A DNA stretch of 64,000 bases from Flavobacterium branchiarum (GTDB taxonomy: Bacteria > Bacteroidota > Bacteroidia > Flavobacteriales > Flavobacteriaceae): the NCBI RefSeq assembly GCF_030409845.1, contig NZ_JAUFQQ010000003.1, positions 1,116,001 through 1,180,000 of the forward strand, given 5' to 3'. The translations under genes and the position numbers were made by a program. Below are positions 33,325-43,580 of this stretch, piece by piece. The notes under the pieces were generated by a model. The model ran no database searches. It saw only the letters and a program-made list of their open reading frames with translations, and had not been told where the DNA came from. Position 1 is the stretch's first letter. Each line of letters begins with the position of its first letter.

Positions 33325-34713
33325 TTATAAGTGAATTACTTCGCCGTATGCATCTGCAACAGCTTCCATAACAGCTTCGCTCATTGTTGGGTGAGGGTGA
33401 ATAGATTTTAGGATTTCATGTCCTGTAGTTTCTAGTTTACGTGCTACAACTGCTTCAGCAATCATATCAGTAACACCAGCACCAATCATGTGACATCCTA
33501 ACCATTCGCCATATTTAGCATCGAAGATTACTTTTACAAAACCGTCTGGAGTTCCAGCAGCTTTTGCTTTTCCTGAAGCTGAGAATGGGAATTTACCAAT
33601 TTTTAATTCGTATCCTTTTTCTTTAGCTTGTTTTTCTGTTAAACCTACAGAAGCAATTTCTGGAGTTGCATAAGTACATCCAGGAACGTTTCCGTAATCA
33701 ATTGGATCTACGTGTAAACCAGCAATTTTTTCTACACAGTTAATTCCTTCAGCAGAAGCTACGTGAGCTAATGCTTGACCCGGAGTAACGTCTCCAATTG
33801 CATAATATCCAGGGATATTTGTTTGGTTGTAAGCGTTTACTAGTATTTTATCTCTGTCTACAGCGATTCCTACTTCTTCAAGACCGATGTTCTCGATGTT
33901 AGTTTTGATTCCAACAGCCGAAAGAACGATGTCAGCTTCAAGAACTTCTTCACCTTTTGCAGTTTTAACAAATGCTTTTACTCCTGCACCAGTTGTATCA
34001 ATACGCTCAACTGAAGAGTTAGTCATGATTTTAATTCCAGCTTTTTTCAACGAACGCTCAAATTGTTTTGAGATATCTTCATCTTCTACAGGAACTACGT
34101 TTGGCATAAATTCTACAATAGTAACTTCTGTTCCCATTGAGTTATAAAAATGTGCAAATTCAACTCCAATAGCTCCAGAACCAACGATAATCATTGATTT
34201 TGGTTGTGTTGGTAATGTCATTGCTTGACGGTATCCGATTACTTTTACGCCATCTTGAGGTAAGTTTGGTAACTCACGAGAACGAGCTCCAGTAGCAATG
34301 ATGATATGGTCAGCACTATATTCTGTAACTTTATTATCTTTATCTGTAACGTCAAGTTTTTTCCCTGGCTTTAATTTTCCAAAACCATCGATAACGTCGA
34401 TTTTGTTTTTCTTCATCAAGAATTGAACACCTTTGCTCATTCCTTCTGCAACACCACGGCTACGTTGAACAACAGCTGGGAAATCTTTATCGAATTCAGA
34501 AACAGTCAATCCGTAATCGGAAGCGTGTTTTAGATAATCAAAAACCTGAGCTGATTTAAGTAATGCTTTTGTTGGTATACAACCCCAGTTTAAGCAAACA
34601 CCACCTAAGTTTTCTTTTTCAACTACAGCTACTTTAAAGCCTAATTGTGATGCTCTAATGGCAGTTACATATCCGCCTGGACCACTTCCTAAAACAATAA
34701 CGTCGTATTTCAT
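33325..34713 (-). CDS. lpdA: Dihydrolipoyl dehydrogenase
   Basis: A 462-aa FAD enzyme (E3) that reoxidises dihydrolipoyl groups of 2-oxoacid dehydrogenase and glycine cleavage complexes, passing electrons to NAD+. Seen: the FAD loop VLGSGPGGYVTAIRA at 7-21, the redox pair GGVCLNWGCIPTK (Cys 40 and Cys 45), an NAD-binding IIVGSGAIGVEFA, and the C-terminal HPHPTMSEAVMEA with the catalytic His. Full length. No E1 or E2 gene lies next to it, so it may serve several complexes. Confidence 0.97.
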   Translation of the reverse strand: MKYDVIVLGSGPGGYVTAIRASQLGFKVAVVEKENLGGVCLNWGCIPTKALLKSAQVFDYLKHASDYGLTVSEFDKDFPAVVQRSRGVAEGMSKGVQFLMKKNKIDVIDGFGKLKPGKKLDVTDKDNKVTEYSADHIIIATGARSRELPNLPQDGVKVIGYRQAMTLPTQPKSMIIVGSGAIGVEFAHFYNSMGTEVTIVEFMPNVVPVEDEDISKQFERSLKKAGIKIMTNSSVERIDTTGAGVKAFVKTAKGEEVLEADIVLSAVGIKTNIENIGLEEVGIAVDRDKILVNAYNQTNIPGYYAIGDVTPGQALAHVASAEGINCVEKIAGLHVDPIDYGNVPGCTYATPEIASVGLTEKQAKEKGYELKIGKFPFSASGKAKAAGTPDGFVKVIFDAKYGEWLGCHMIGAGVTDMIAEAVVARKLETTGHEILKSIHPHPTMSEAVMEAVADAYGEVIHL

Positions 34714-34974
34714 TTTTTAAGTATTTATTTTATTTTTAAAATTGAAAGCCGTAAAAAAAGCATTCCATTTTCTATTTTTTTTATAATGTATATAGAATGC
34801 GAATTTAAGGATTTATTTTAAAAAAAAGTTTAATTTTTATTTCAAGGTCAATTTACATTGGCTATTTCACAGAGATTAAAATAAAAGCGATATAATTTGC
34901 TAAAATTAAGTGAATAATTCGCTTTTTTTTGAGAAAACAGCAGTAATATACAGCTGTGATTTCAAGGCGTTTTC

Positions 34975-36729
34975 TTAATTTGCAACTACAAATTGCGAAT
35001 CGTATAAGTTTTTATAAAACCCATTGGCACGATTTATCAATTCCTGATGCGTTCCTTGTTCTACTATAAGCCCTTTGTCCATAACGACAATTTTATCTGC
35101 ATTTACAATTGTTGCCAATCGATGTGCAATAACAATCGAAGTTCTTCCTTTGGTAATTGTTTCCGTAGCACGCTGTATCATTTCTTCGGAGTAAGTATCA
35201 ATAGAGGAAGTTGCTTCATCCAAAATTAAAATACTAGGATTACTTACATACGAACGCAAAAATGCTATAAGTTGACGTTGTCCAGAAGACAGCATTACGC
35301 CTCGTTCTTTTACATCAAAATCATAATTATCGGGTAAGGTCATAATGAAGTCGTGAACGCCAATTACTTTTGCAGCTTCTAAAACTTGAGCTTTGGTAAT
35401 TTCGGGATTGTTTAGCGTAATGTTATTGTAAATTGTATCGGCAAATAAAAACACGTCTTGTAAAACTACTGCAATTTGCTTGCGTAGCGAAGCCAAAGTG
35501 TAATTTTCAATATTATGTCCGTCGATATAAATAGTACCGCTATTAATTTCATAAAAACGATTCAGTAAGTTAATTATAGTCGATTTACCTGCTCCCGTTG
35601 AACCTACAATTGCTACTGTTTGTCCAGCCTCGACCGATAAATTGATTCCTTTTATAACTTCTTCTTCCGGAATATAGCCAAAATGAACATCTTTAAACTC
35701 TATGTCTCCATTAAAGACAGGGGCTTCGATAGTTCCTGTATCTTGTATATGGTCTTGCGTATCAATAATATCAAAAACACGATTGGCAGAGATCATTCCT
35801 AATTGCATCTCGTTGAATTTATCTGCAATCTGGCGCAATGGATTAAATAACATTCCGATAAACATTGTGTAGGAGAATAAATCTCCAAATGTGGTAAAGT
35901 TGTCGCCATTCAGAATTTTAAAACCTCCAAAAACAACAATACAACCTAATGTAAGCGACGAAATAATATCGGCAATAGGAAAGAATATCGAGTTGTACAA
36001 GATGGTTTTTATCCAAGCTTTTTTATGTTTTCCGTTTATTTCTTTGAAGCTTTCATATTCGGTTTTTTCACGATTAAAAAGTTGTACAATTTTCATACCC
36101 GTAACGCGCTCTTGTACAAAGGAGTTCATGTTTGCAATTTGGGCACGTACTTCTTCAAAAGCGACTTGCATTTTACGCTGAAAAATCCGAGTGATGTAAA
36201 CCAAAATTGGCATTGCAATAACAACAATCCAAGTCAGTTTCCAGTTCATATAGAACATGAAAATTAAAACAACAAGCATTTTCATCAAGTCGCTAATAAT
36301 CATAAATAAACCTTGGCTAAAAATTCTAGCAATCGATTCAATGTCCGAAACCGAACGGGTTACCAATTGTCCTACTGGAACCAGGTCGAAGTATTTCATT
36401 CTGAAACTCAAGATGTGCTTGAATAACTTTGTACGAATGTCTTTTACAATATCTTGTCCGAGCCAGTTTGCCCAGTACACAAAGTAAAACTGAGAGAAGA
36501 CTTCTAGCAAAAGCACAATTCCCATTAGGGTTATGTAAAAAAGAAGACCTAATTGGTCATGCGTTTTAATATATCCATCTACCGTTTCTTTAAGTAAATA
36601 GGGGCGAAGGGCCGCAAAAATAGAAAGCGATACGGCAAAGATAATCACTCCATTGTAGCGCCATTTATAAGGCTTAGTATAAGTAAGAATTCGTTTGAAG
36701 AGACCAGTATCAAATGCTTTTGCTTTCAT
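34975..36729 (-). CDS. ABC-type exporter, fused permease and ATPase (MsbA/MDR-like)
   Basis: A 584-aa half-transporter. An N-terminal six-helix ABC transmembrane domain spans about 20-320. The ATPase carries Walker A GSTGAGKST, a degenerate signature LSSGQRQL and Walker B ILILDEATSSID followed by an AHRLATI switch. It probably works as a dimer exporting lipids or drugs. The frame extends 20 codons upstream to 36789, but that part lies in repeat family A. The ATG at 36729 (MKAKAFDTG) is therefore the better start. Confidence 0.92.
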   Translation of the reverse strand: MKAKAFDTGLFKRILTYTKPYKWRYNGVIIFAVSLSIFAALRPYLLKETVDGYIKTHDQLGLLFYITLMGIVLLLEVFSQFYFVYWANWLGQDIVKDIRTKLFKHILSFRMKYFDLVPVGQLVTRSVSDIESIARIFSQGLFMIISDLMKMLVVLIFMFYMNWKLTWIVVIAMPILVYITRIFQRKMQVAFEEVRAQIANMNSFVQERVTGMKIVQLFNREKTEYESFKEINGKHKKAWIKTILYNSIFFPIADIISSLTLGCIVVFGGFKILNGDNFTTFGDLFSYTMFIGMLFNPLRQIADKFNEMQLGMISANRVFDIIDTQDHIQDTGTIEAPVFNGDIEFKDVHFGYIPEEEVIKGINLSVEAGQTVAIVGSTGAGKSTIINLLNRFYEINSGTIYIDGHNIENYTLASLRKQIAVVLQDVFLFADTIYNNITLNNPEITKAQVLEAAKVIGVHDFIMTLPDNYDFDVKERGVMLSSGQRQLIAFLRSYVSNPSILILDEATSSIDTYSEEMIQRATETITKGRTSIVIAHRLATIVNADKIVVMDKGLIVEQGTHQELINRANGFYKNLYDSQFVVAN

Positions 36730-36737
36730 TTTATTTA

Positions 36738-36815
36738 GGAGCTGTATCCTGCTTTCCGTTGCAATCTTTATTGTTTTAAAGAAAAACAATAAAGGATTTT
36801 CACTTTAATCAGGGC
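36738..36815 (-). repeat. Interspersed intergenic repeat, family A copy 3 (inverted)
   Basis: Read on the minus strand it starts AGCCCTGATTAAAG, holds a short AATCCTTTATTG/CAATAAAGATT hairpin and ends GGATACAGCTCC. This is the same framework as at 3011 and 10575. It lies between truA and the ABC exporter and overlaps the upstream extension of the exporter frame. Confidence 0.65.
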
Positions 36816-36817
36816 TA

Positions 36818-37555
36818 TTAAGTAATGTAATCGTATTTAACCTTCGTTAGATACAATCCGTGAGCCGGAACCGAAAAACCAGCTTTATCTCGGTTTTTGC
36901 TAGCGATAATGTTTTCTAAATCGTCTAGCGTAATTTTATGTAAGCCAATGTTTATTAGTGTACCAACAATAGAACGAACCATATTTCGTAAAAAACGATT
37001 GGCCGAAATGGTAAAAATCAGTTTATTGTTTTCTGTTTTCCAATAGGCTTCAAAAATACTACAATCAAATGTATTTACGTCTGTATTGACCTTTGAAAAA
37101 CATTGAAAATTGGTATGATTTAACAAAATTTTAGCAGCCTCGTTCATCAGAGGTACATCCAAATATTGATGAAAATACCAACTTAGCTCTTCCAGAAATG
37201 GGTCTTTTACACTATTTATATGGTATTCATAGGTGCGTTTAGTTGCATCAAAACGACAATGTGCTTCGTCTTGAACCAAGATAATATCATAAATTGCTAT
37301 GTCTTTTGGTAAATATGAATTTAGTTTGTGTACCAGATTTGGGACCTCAATAGGAGAATCATAATCAAAATGGGCATACATTTCTTTGGCATGAACACCA
37401 GTATCAGTACGTCCAGCTCCCATTAAATTAATAGGCGTGTTTAATAAAACCGAAAGTGCTTTGTTAAGTGTTTCCTGAACAGAGGTTGCATTAGGTTGGT
37501 ATTGCCAGCCGTGATAATGTGTGCCGTTGTAAGCAAATTGTATAAAATATCTCAA
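36818..37555 (-). CDS. truA: tRNA pseudouridine synthase A
   Basis: A 245-aa enzyme that makes pseudouridine at positions 38-40 of tRNA anticodon arms. It begins RYFIQFAYNGTHYHGWQYQPN and carries the catalytic Asp in GAGRTDTGVHA. The C-terminal NRFLRNMVRSIVGTLINIG block is typical. The start is most likely TTG at 37555, directly before RYFIQ. A further TTG at 37576 falls inside the upstream CTTTG repeats and adds no conserved residues. Confidence 0.94.
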   Translation of the reverse strand: MRYFIQFAYNGTHYHGWQYQPNATSVQETLNKALSVLLNTPINLMGAGRTDTGVHAKEMYAHFDYDSPIEVPNLVHKLNSYLPKDIAIYDIILVQDEAHCRFDATKRTYEYHINSVKDPFLEELSWYFHQYLDVPLMNEAAKILLNHTNFQCFSKVNTDVNTFDCSIFEAYWKTENNKLIFTISANRFLRNMVRSIVGTLINIGLHKITLDDLENIIASKNRDKAGFSVPAHGLYLTKVKYDYIT

Positions 37556-37565
37556 AGTGTTCTGG

Positions 37566-37950
37566 TAAAGGTTCAAAGGAACAAAGGTACAAAGGTTTTT
37601 TTTAAGCTACAAAGCTACAAAGGGACAAAGGGACAAAGGGACAAAGCTACAAAGCTACAAAGGTTCAGAGGGTTTTTTAGCTGCAAAGGGGCAGAGGTTT
37701 TTTTAGTTGCAAAGATGCAAAGGTTCAGAGGTTTTTTTAGCTGAAAGGTTCAGAGTCTCAAAGGGTCAAAGGTTTTTTTTAGCTACAAAGGGTGATAACC
37801 TCTGCGCCTTTGCATCTTTGAACCTTTGAAGCTCAGAATCTTTGTAGTTCAGAATCTTTGTGACTTCAATAAACTTAGCATCTTAGTACCTTAGAGCCTC
37901 AGTAACTTTAGAAAACTTTGTACCTTTGCGTCTTTGCACCTTTGTACCTT
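37566..37950. repeat. Low-complexity intergenic region of CAAAGG-type repeats
   Basis: Tens of variants of CTACAAAGG, GGGACAAAG and GGTTCAGAGG, with GGTTTTTTTAGCT spacers, fill 37566-37795. Complementary CCTTTG and CTTTGTA forms fill 37796-37950, so the two halves could fold together. The gap between truA and the phosphodiesterase holds no credible gene. Confidence 0.8.
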
Positions 37951-37961
37951 AGTTTTTCACA

Positions 37962-38459
37962 ATGAAAAAAATCCTATTACTTTCCGATACCCATAGTCAT
38001 ATTGACGATACTATTTTAAAATATGTAGCACAAGCAGATGAAGTGTGGCATGCAGGTGATATTGGTGATTTATTGGTAACTGATGCTATAAAAGAAATAA
38101 AACCGTTGCGTTGTGTTTATGGAAACATAGATGATGCTAAGGCGCGTTTAGAATTTCCTTTAAATAACCGATTTATGTGTGAAGATGTTTCGGTTTGGAT
38201 TACACATATTGGAGGTTATCCCGGAAAATATAGCCCAGCGATTAAAGAAGAAATGGCTTCTAATCCACCAAAATTATTCATCTGTGGGCATTCACATATT
38301 TTGAAAGTCATGTATGATAAAAAGAATAATTTACTGCATATGAATCCTGGAGCTGCAGGAAAAAGTGGTTTTCATCAAGTGCGAACGATGCTTCGTTTTG
38401 TGATTGAAGGTGATAAAATAAAGGATTTAGAAATTATCGAAATAGAAAAACGTAATTAA
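37962..38459 (+). CDS. YfcE/MJ0936-type metallophosphoesterase
   Basis: A 165-aa calcineurin-like phosphodiesterase. Metal-binding motifs in order are LLSDTHSHID near 6-15, HAGDIGD near 30-36, YGNIDD near 54-59, a THIGGYPG block near 81, and ICGHSHILKV near 105. It probably hydrolyses phosphodiesters with two metal ions. It is full length, plus strand, with its stop one base from the convergent histidine kinase stop. Confidence 0.93.
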   Translation: MKKILLLSDTHSHIDDTILKYVAQADEVWHAGDIGDLLVTDAIKEIKPLRCVYGNIDDAKARLEFPLNNRFMCEDVSVWITHIGGYPGKYSPAIKEEMASNPPKLFICGHSHILKVMYDKKNNLLHMNPGAAGKSGFHQVRTMLRFVIEGDKIKDLEIIEIEKRN

Positions 38460-38460
38460 T

Positions 38461-40161
38461 TTACGTCTGGCGAAGTATAGGAACTTCAATTTTAATTGAG
38501 GTACCCATGTCGATTATTGATTTAACTGTGATTTCCCCTTTCAGGTTTTTTATTCTTGCTCTAATTTGGTTTAGGCCAAAACCTTCGATGATATGAAATT
38601 TATTGGTTTTGTATCCTTTACCATTATCATTTACATTAACAATTAAATAAGAGTCGTTTTCTATGGTTAATGAAACACTAGCAATGTTGGCTTCACTATG
38701 TTTAATAATGTTATTTAATAGTTCTGAAATGATAAAATAGATTCTCATTTCAAATTTTTCATGATAACGGGTTTTAGAAGGAATTGTACATTGATACTCG
38801 AATAATAATGTTGAGTTTGAGTTTTTTTCGCATAAATCTTCTAAAGCATAGAATAATCCAAATCGTACTAATAAAGTAGGTAGAAGTTCATGAGATAAAT
38901 CACGGACTTTGTCATGTGCTTCTTCGAGAATAAATTTAGTTTTTAGAATTTCTTCAGATATAGGTTCGTTTTGTGTTGAAAAAACGTTTAGATGCATTCC
39001 TGCTGAGGATAGTAACGCACTAATATTATCATGTAAGAACAAAGCAATTTTTTTACGTTCACTTTCTTGACCATCAATACTTGCATTTATTATGTTTTGC
39101 TGTATTTTACCTTGAATGTCTTTTAATCTGTTTTTTTGTTTTAGTTTGGTGTTTTGATAGAAGAAATAGAATAAGATGATACTGATAACAAATAGTGAAA
39201 TCATAATACTGACTACTTTTTTGTTTCTTGATTGTTCTAATAGTAAAGATTGCTGATTGGATTTGTATTGATTTCCAATTTTGTCAATGTCTCTTTTGTA
39301 TTCATCAACTTCTAGATTAAGGCCTGCAACATCAACCTTTCGTAGTTTATCTTCGTTGCTTAATTCATCATTTAAGATATGATGTAAGGCAAGATTTTTA
39401 TAGGCATCTTTATCATCTCCAATTTTTGATAAAAACTTAGAATATTCTAGATAGGTAAAGGATAAGTCTGATTTTTCATTTCCATTATGGCCATGCTTTA
39501 TTGCTTTTTTGAAATACAAATCTGCTTTATTATTTTTGTTTTTATGATTGTAATACATGCCATTGAGCATGTTTAAAACCACAAGTGTTGATTCTGTACC
39601 ATGTTTAGGGTGGTACTTGTTTATATAGCTTAGATAAGGGTAGCCATCATCGTAGCCACCAATATCAAAATACGCCCAAGCGATGTTTAATTTTGTAAAT
39701 GCAATTTGTGCAGAGTCTTTTATCTTGGTGCTATAGTAAAGTGATTTTTTATAGAATGAAATTCCTTTTTCATATTCTTTTTTATTAAAGCAGTAAATGT
39801 TCCCTAAATTATTGTAAAGCCAGTTTTTAAGTTCTCCATTGGTAGTTTTTTCGGCATAGATTAATCCTTTGTTATAATAGAATAAGGCTTTGTCAGGCTC
39901 GGTTAGTTCGTCAAAATTAGCAGCAATTGTATTGTATGATTTTGCAATAAGAATTGTGTCTTTGGCTGTTAATGCATAGTTTAATGTGATTCTAGACAGT
40001 GTTAATGATTTTTCATGATGTCCATCACGCATTAATTTTACAGATTCATCTGAAAGTTTTTCTATCTCTTGTTTAGCTGTTTTTTTTTCTTGGCCAAAAG
40101 CAATATTGAAGTAGCTTTGGATAAGAAGTACTAGTAAGACAATAATCCGAGTAAAAGACAT
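38461..40161 (-). CDS. TPR-containing sensor histidine kinase (HisKA_3 type)
   Basis: A 566-aa kinase with a signal peptide, four or more tetratricopeptide-like repeats (about 30-270), one membrane helix (about 306-326), and HisKA_3. The last shows ERKKIALFLHDNISALLSS with the phospho-accepting His. A HATPase domain follows (NDNGKGYKT, GFGLNQIRARIKNLKG). The plan is common in Bacteroidota. It follows its likely partner regulator by 118 bases. The signal sensed is unknown. Confidence 0.93.
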   Translation of the reverse strand: MSFTRIIVLLVLLIQSYFNIAFGQEKKTAKQEIEKLSDESVKLMRDGHHEKSLTLSRITLNYALTAKDTILIAKSYNTIAANFDELTEPDKALFYYNKGLIYAEKTTNGELKNWLYNNLGNIYCFNKKEYEKGISFYKKSLYYSTKIKDSAQIAFTKLNIAWAYFDIGGYDDGYPYLSYINKYHPKHGTESTLVVLNMLNGMYYNHKNKNNKADLYFKKAIKHGHNGNEKSDLSFTYLEYSKFLSKIGDDKDAYKNLALHHILNDELSNEDKLRKVDVAGLNLEVDEYKRDIDKIGNQYKSNQQSLLLEQSRNKKVVSIMISLFVISIILFYFFYQNTKLKQKNRLKDIQGKIQQNIINASIDGQESERKKIALFLHDNISALLSSAGMHLNVFSTQNEPISEEILKTKFILEEAHDKVRDLSHELLPTLLVRFGLFYALEDLCEKNSNSTLLFEYQCTIPSKTRYHEKFEMRIYFIISELLNNIIKHSEANIASVSLTIENDSYLIVNVNDNGKGYKTNKFHIIEGFGLNQIRARIKNLKGEITVKSIIDMGTSIKIEVPILRQT

Positions 40162-40279
40162 AAAAAAAATATTTTCGAATAAAAATACATTAACTTGTAC
40201 GTAAAAAGCAAATTTTTGGAGACCACTTTTCTAATTAATCAAATTTGATTGCTGTATCTCAGATGGTTGTTTTGTCGCT

Positions 40280-40942
40280 TTAAGATTTAATTAAATTGTT
40301 TTTAATGGCGTATTTTACTAGACCAATCGTGTTTTTGGTCTTAAGTTTTTTCATGATGTTTTTGCGATGCGTTTCTACAGTATTAGTACTTATGAAGAGT
40401 AGTTCGCTAATTTCTTTTCCACTGTATTCAAGTGAAATTAATGTGATTATTTCAAGTTCTCTAGAACTTAAGATAGAGTTTTCTTCTCGAATTCGCTCGT
40501 TAAGTTTTGGATTACCTTTTGTAAATGTGGTAAATATCTTCTCTCTAACAGAATCGCAAAAATATTCCTCTCCTTTGTTTACAGCTTCAATGGCTTCGAT
40601 GATATTTTCACCTGCACATTTTTTGGTTAGATAACCGCTGGCGCCAAGATTCATTACTTCTTTTATAATTTTTAAATCGTCGTAACTAGAAAGTATTATT
40701 ACTTTACAAGGAAAACCTTTTTCAGAGAATTCCTTAAGAACCTCGATACCATCTTTTTGAGGCATGCTTATGTCTAACACTAAGATGCTAGTATTGTTTG
40801 TAGCTACATCATCGTATATATTCATTCCGTTTAAAGATGATCCCACAACTTCAAAGTCAGATACAGTATGTAATAAATTAGTAAGCCCATCGATAAGTAC
40901 TTGATGATCGTCGGCTAGATGTACTCGTATTTTGTTTTTCAT
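40280..40942 (-). CDS. NarL/FixJ-type response regulator
   Basis: A 220-aa regulator with a receiver domain (LADDHQVLIDG, phospho-acceptor Asp about 57 in VLDISMPQKDG) and a LuxR-type helix-turn-helix (ELEIITLISLEYSGKEISELL, then NTVETHRKNIMKKL). It is co-oriented with the TPR kinase downstream and forms a standard two-component pair. Targets are unknown. Confidence 0.95.
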   Translation of the reverse strand: MKNKIRVHLADDHQVLIDGLTNLLHTVSDFEVVGSSLNGMNIYDDVATNNTSILVLDISMPQKDGIEVLKEFSEKGFPCKVIILSSYDDLKIIKEVMNLGASGYLTKKCAGENIIEAIEAVNKGEEYFCDSVREKIFTTFTKGNPKLNERIREENSILSSRELEIITLISLEYSGKEISELLFISTNTVETHRKNIMKKLKTKNTIGLVKYAIKNNLIKS

Positions 40943-41053
40943 AAAAATGATGAATATATAATTTCAAATTTAGGCAAAATTATAAGAATGCGAGTGTTCA
41001 TGGGGGTTTATTTTATTAGTAATTGTATTAATAACAATACTTTTCTCCACAAA

Positions 41054-41081
41054 AAAACCCGAATTGTAAAATTCGGGTTTT
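41054..41081. terminator. Intrinsic terminator downstream of the DUF4293 gene
   Basis: AAAACCCGAATT (41054-41065) pairs with AATTCGGGTTTT (41070-41081) around a GTAA loop. It lies 31 bases past the stop of the minus-strand gene at 41112. Confidence 0.85.
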
Positions 41082-41111
41082 CTTCGCACAAAATAAATTA
41101 AGTTTATAGGT

Positions 41112-41525
41112 TTACCTCAATCGATCCACAGATTTCACAAGATCCTCGTCCTTTTTGATGGCTTTATTAGCTAACACTAATAACACGATAGCAACTATAG
41201 GTAGAAACATCCCAATACCTTTCTCCGAAACAGCAGGTGTTTCTCCAGATAAGTTTAGTGAATGATATACAAATAATCCTAATAAAATTAAATTTAATAA
41301 TATATTCAGCCTGCCCATGACAAACTGGTTTTGTCTTTTTTTGTATGAAATAATGCTTACGATAGAAAGCATAGTACTTAAACCAAGCAAAATAACATAA
41401 AGTTGATTTTGCATGAAATAATATGGTTTAGCATCAGCAGTTATCCAAAGAGGAACAAAAAACATTAAAATGCCTGTAACTGCAAATGTCAAAATTAAAT
41501 ATATAGTTTGAATTCTTTGTATCAT
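41112..41525 (-). CDS. DUF4293 membrane protein
   Basis: A 137-aa inner-membrane protein with four predicted helices (about 7-29, 42-60, 72-90 and 104-122). The MIQRIQTIYLILT start is the recognisable DUF4293 opening. Function is unknown. In Bacteroidota it is commonly next to rho, as here, where the two genes are divergent with a 191-base gap. Confidence 0.92.
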   Translation of the reverse strand: MIQRIQTIYLILTFAVTGILMFFVPLWITADAKPYYFMQNQLYVILLGLSTMLSIVSIISYKKRQNQFVMGRLNILLNLILLGLFVYHSLNLSGETPAVSEKGIGMFLPIVAIVLLVLANKAIKKDEDLVKSVDRLR

Positions 41526-41716
41526 TATTGTTTGTAATTGTTTTACAAAAATATATTTTCTTTTTTTAAAATACTATTGTATGATAAAATTTTATTCGTA
41601 TTATTGCATCATAATACCGTAAGCTCTTCATACTGCGGTTGATTCAGTAAAAAAATAAAGATACTACCTATTCTTTTACAGTATTTCTGAAAATTAATTA
41701 AATTCATAGAACATTC

Positions 41717-43522
41717 ATGTTTGATATTTCTGCATTAAAAGAAATGAAGCTTTCTGAGCTTCAAGAAATAGCTAAGTTAGCTAAAACAATAAAATTTAAC
41801 GGTGTAAAAAAGGAGACATTGATTGGTCTTATTTTATCGCATCAAGAAGGAGCTGCCAAACCAGCAGTCGAACAAAAGGTTAATGAAGTTGAAGACGATA
41901 AGCCAAAAAGAGTTCGAATTGTTCCAGTAAAGAAAGCAGCTATACAAAAGAATACAGTTCAAAAGGATATTGTTTTTGAAGAAAAAAAAGAGAATACAAC
42001 AAACGAAATTATTGATACTCCAATAATTCCTGCAGTTCCAGCAGTAGAAGCAGAAACTACTCAAACTCTTGAATCTTCAGAAAATAGTGCTCCTGAAAAA
42101 AAAGCATCAAAGGTTATAAAATTTAATAAATCGGCTTATGAAAAAAAGGTCGCTTTGCAAAAAGAAAAAGAAGCATTAAAAGAAAATGCTTTGGCGATTG
42201 AAACAGTAAATGAGAGTTCAGTTGAAACTTCAGAAAATGCTACATCGGAAAAAATTGAAGCGCCAATTCAACCCAAAAAGATTAACCCAAACCAGAATAA
42301 GCAAAATCAAAATCAGAATCAGAACCCAAATCAAAACGGGAATAACGGGAATCAGAATCCTAATTTTAAAAATAAAAAGAATAATTTTAGAGACTCAGAT
42401 TTTGAGTTCGATGGAATTATCGAAAGTGAAGGTGTTTTAGAAATGATGCCAGATGGATATGGTTTCTTACGCTCTTCAGATTATAATTATTTAGCCTCTC
42501 CGGATGATATTTATTTATCAACTTCACAAATCAGATTGTTTGGTCTTAAAACAGGTGATACAGTAAAAGGAGTAGTGCGTCCTCCTAAAGAAGGAGAAAA
42601 ATTTTTCCCATTAGTTCGTGTTTTAAAAATTAACGGACATGATCCACAAGTAGTTCGTGATCGTGTTTCTTTTGAGCATTTAACTCCAGTTTTTCCTTCA
42701 GAAAAATTTAAATTAGCCGAAAAGCAAAGTACAATTTCAACTCGTATTATCGATTTGTTTTCTCCAATAGGAAAAGGGCAACGTGGTATGATTGTAGCAC
42801 AGCCAAAAACGGGTAAAACAATGTTGCTAAAAGACATTGCAAATGCTATTGCAGCAAATCACCCAGAAGTATATTTAATTGTTCTTCTTATTGATGAGCG
42901 TCCTGAAGAGGTTACAGATATGCAACGTAGTGTTCGTGGAGAAGTAATTGCTTCGACTTTTGATAGAGAACCACAAGAACACGTTAAAATTGCCAATATC
43001 GTATTAGAAAAAGCAAAACGTTTGGTAGAATGTGGTCATGATGTAGTAATTCTTTTAGATTCAATTACGCGTTTGGCTAGAGCTTATAATACAGTGCAAC
43101 CCGCTTCTGGAAAAGTATTAAGTGGAGGTGTTGATGCTAATGCATTACAAAAACCAAAACGTTTCTTCGGAGCTGCTCGTAACGTAGAAAATGGTGGTTC
43201 ATTAAGTATCATTGCAACTGCATTAACAGAGACAGGATCTAAAATGGACGAAGTTATCTTTGAAGAGTTTAAAGGTACTGGTAATATGGAGTTACAATTG
43301 GATCGTAAGATTGCTAACAAACGTATTTTTCCAGCAATTGATCTTACTTCATCAAGTACGCGTCGTGACGATATGCTATTAGATGAGAAAACATTACAAA
43401 GAATGTGGATCATGAGAAAATACCTTTCAGATATGAATCCTGTAGAAGCAATGGACTTTATTAATGATCGTTTCAAGAAAACTAAAAATAACGAAGAGTT
43501 TTTAATTTCAATGAATGACTAA
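41717..43522 (+). CDS. rho: Transcription termination factor Rho with Q/N-rich extension
   Basis: A 601-aa hexameric RNA helicase that ends transcripts. A Rho N-terminal helical domain is at about 1-50. A long low-complexity insert follows (about 55-230), whose last part (about 190-221) is almost only Asn, Gln and Pro. An RNA-binding cold-shock-type domain comes next ([13 protein letters not shown]), then the ATPase with Walker [10 protein letters not shown] near 360-368 and the [21 protein letters not shown] loop. E. coli Rho is about 419 aa, so the extension accounts for the extra length. Confidence 0.97.
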   Translation: MFDISALKEMKLSELQEIAKLAKTIKFNGVKKETLIGLILSHQEGAAKPAVEQKVNEVEDDKPKRVRIVPVKKAAIQKNTVQKDIVFEEKKENTTNEIIDTPIIPAVPAVEAETTQTLESSENSAPEKKASKVIKFNKSAYEKKVALQKEKEALKENALAIETVNESSVETSENATSEKIEAPIQPKKINPNQNKQNQNQNQNPNQNGNNGNQNPNFKNKKNNFRDSDFEFDGIIESEGVLEMMPDGYGFLRSSDYNYLASPDDIYLSTSQIRLFGLKTGDTVKGVVRPPKEGEKFFPLVRVLKINGHDPQVVRDRVSFEHLTPVFPSEKFKLAEKQSTISTRIIDLFSPIGKGQRGMIVAQPKTGKTMLLKDIANAIAANHPEVYLIVLLIDERPEEVTDMQRSVRGEVIASTFDREPQEHVKIANIVLEKAKRLVECGHDVVILLDSITRLARAYNTVQPASGKVLSGGVDANALQKPKRFFGAARNVENGGSLSIIATALTETGSKMDEVIFEEFKGTGNMELQLDRKIANKRIFPAIDLTSSSTRRDDMLLDEKTLQRMWIMRKYLSDMNPVEAMDFINDRFKKTKNNEEFLISMND

Positions 43523-43580
43523 AAAAAAGGGACTGAGGTTCTGAGTTATTAAGTAACTTAGATTTTGAGTTTTAAATATA

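Noticed and set aside
37496..37744. 82-codon plus-strand frame in the CAAAGG repeats
   Set aside because: It is composed of repeat-derived KGTKGQRDKATK-type sequence and overlaps truA in antisense.
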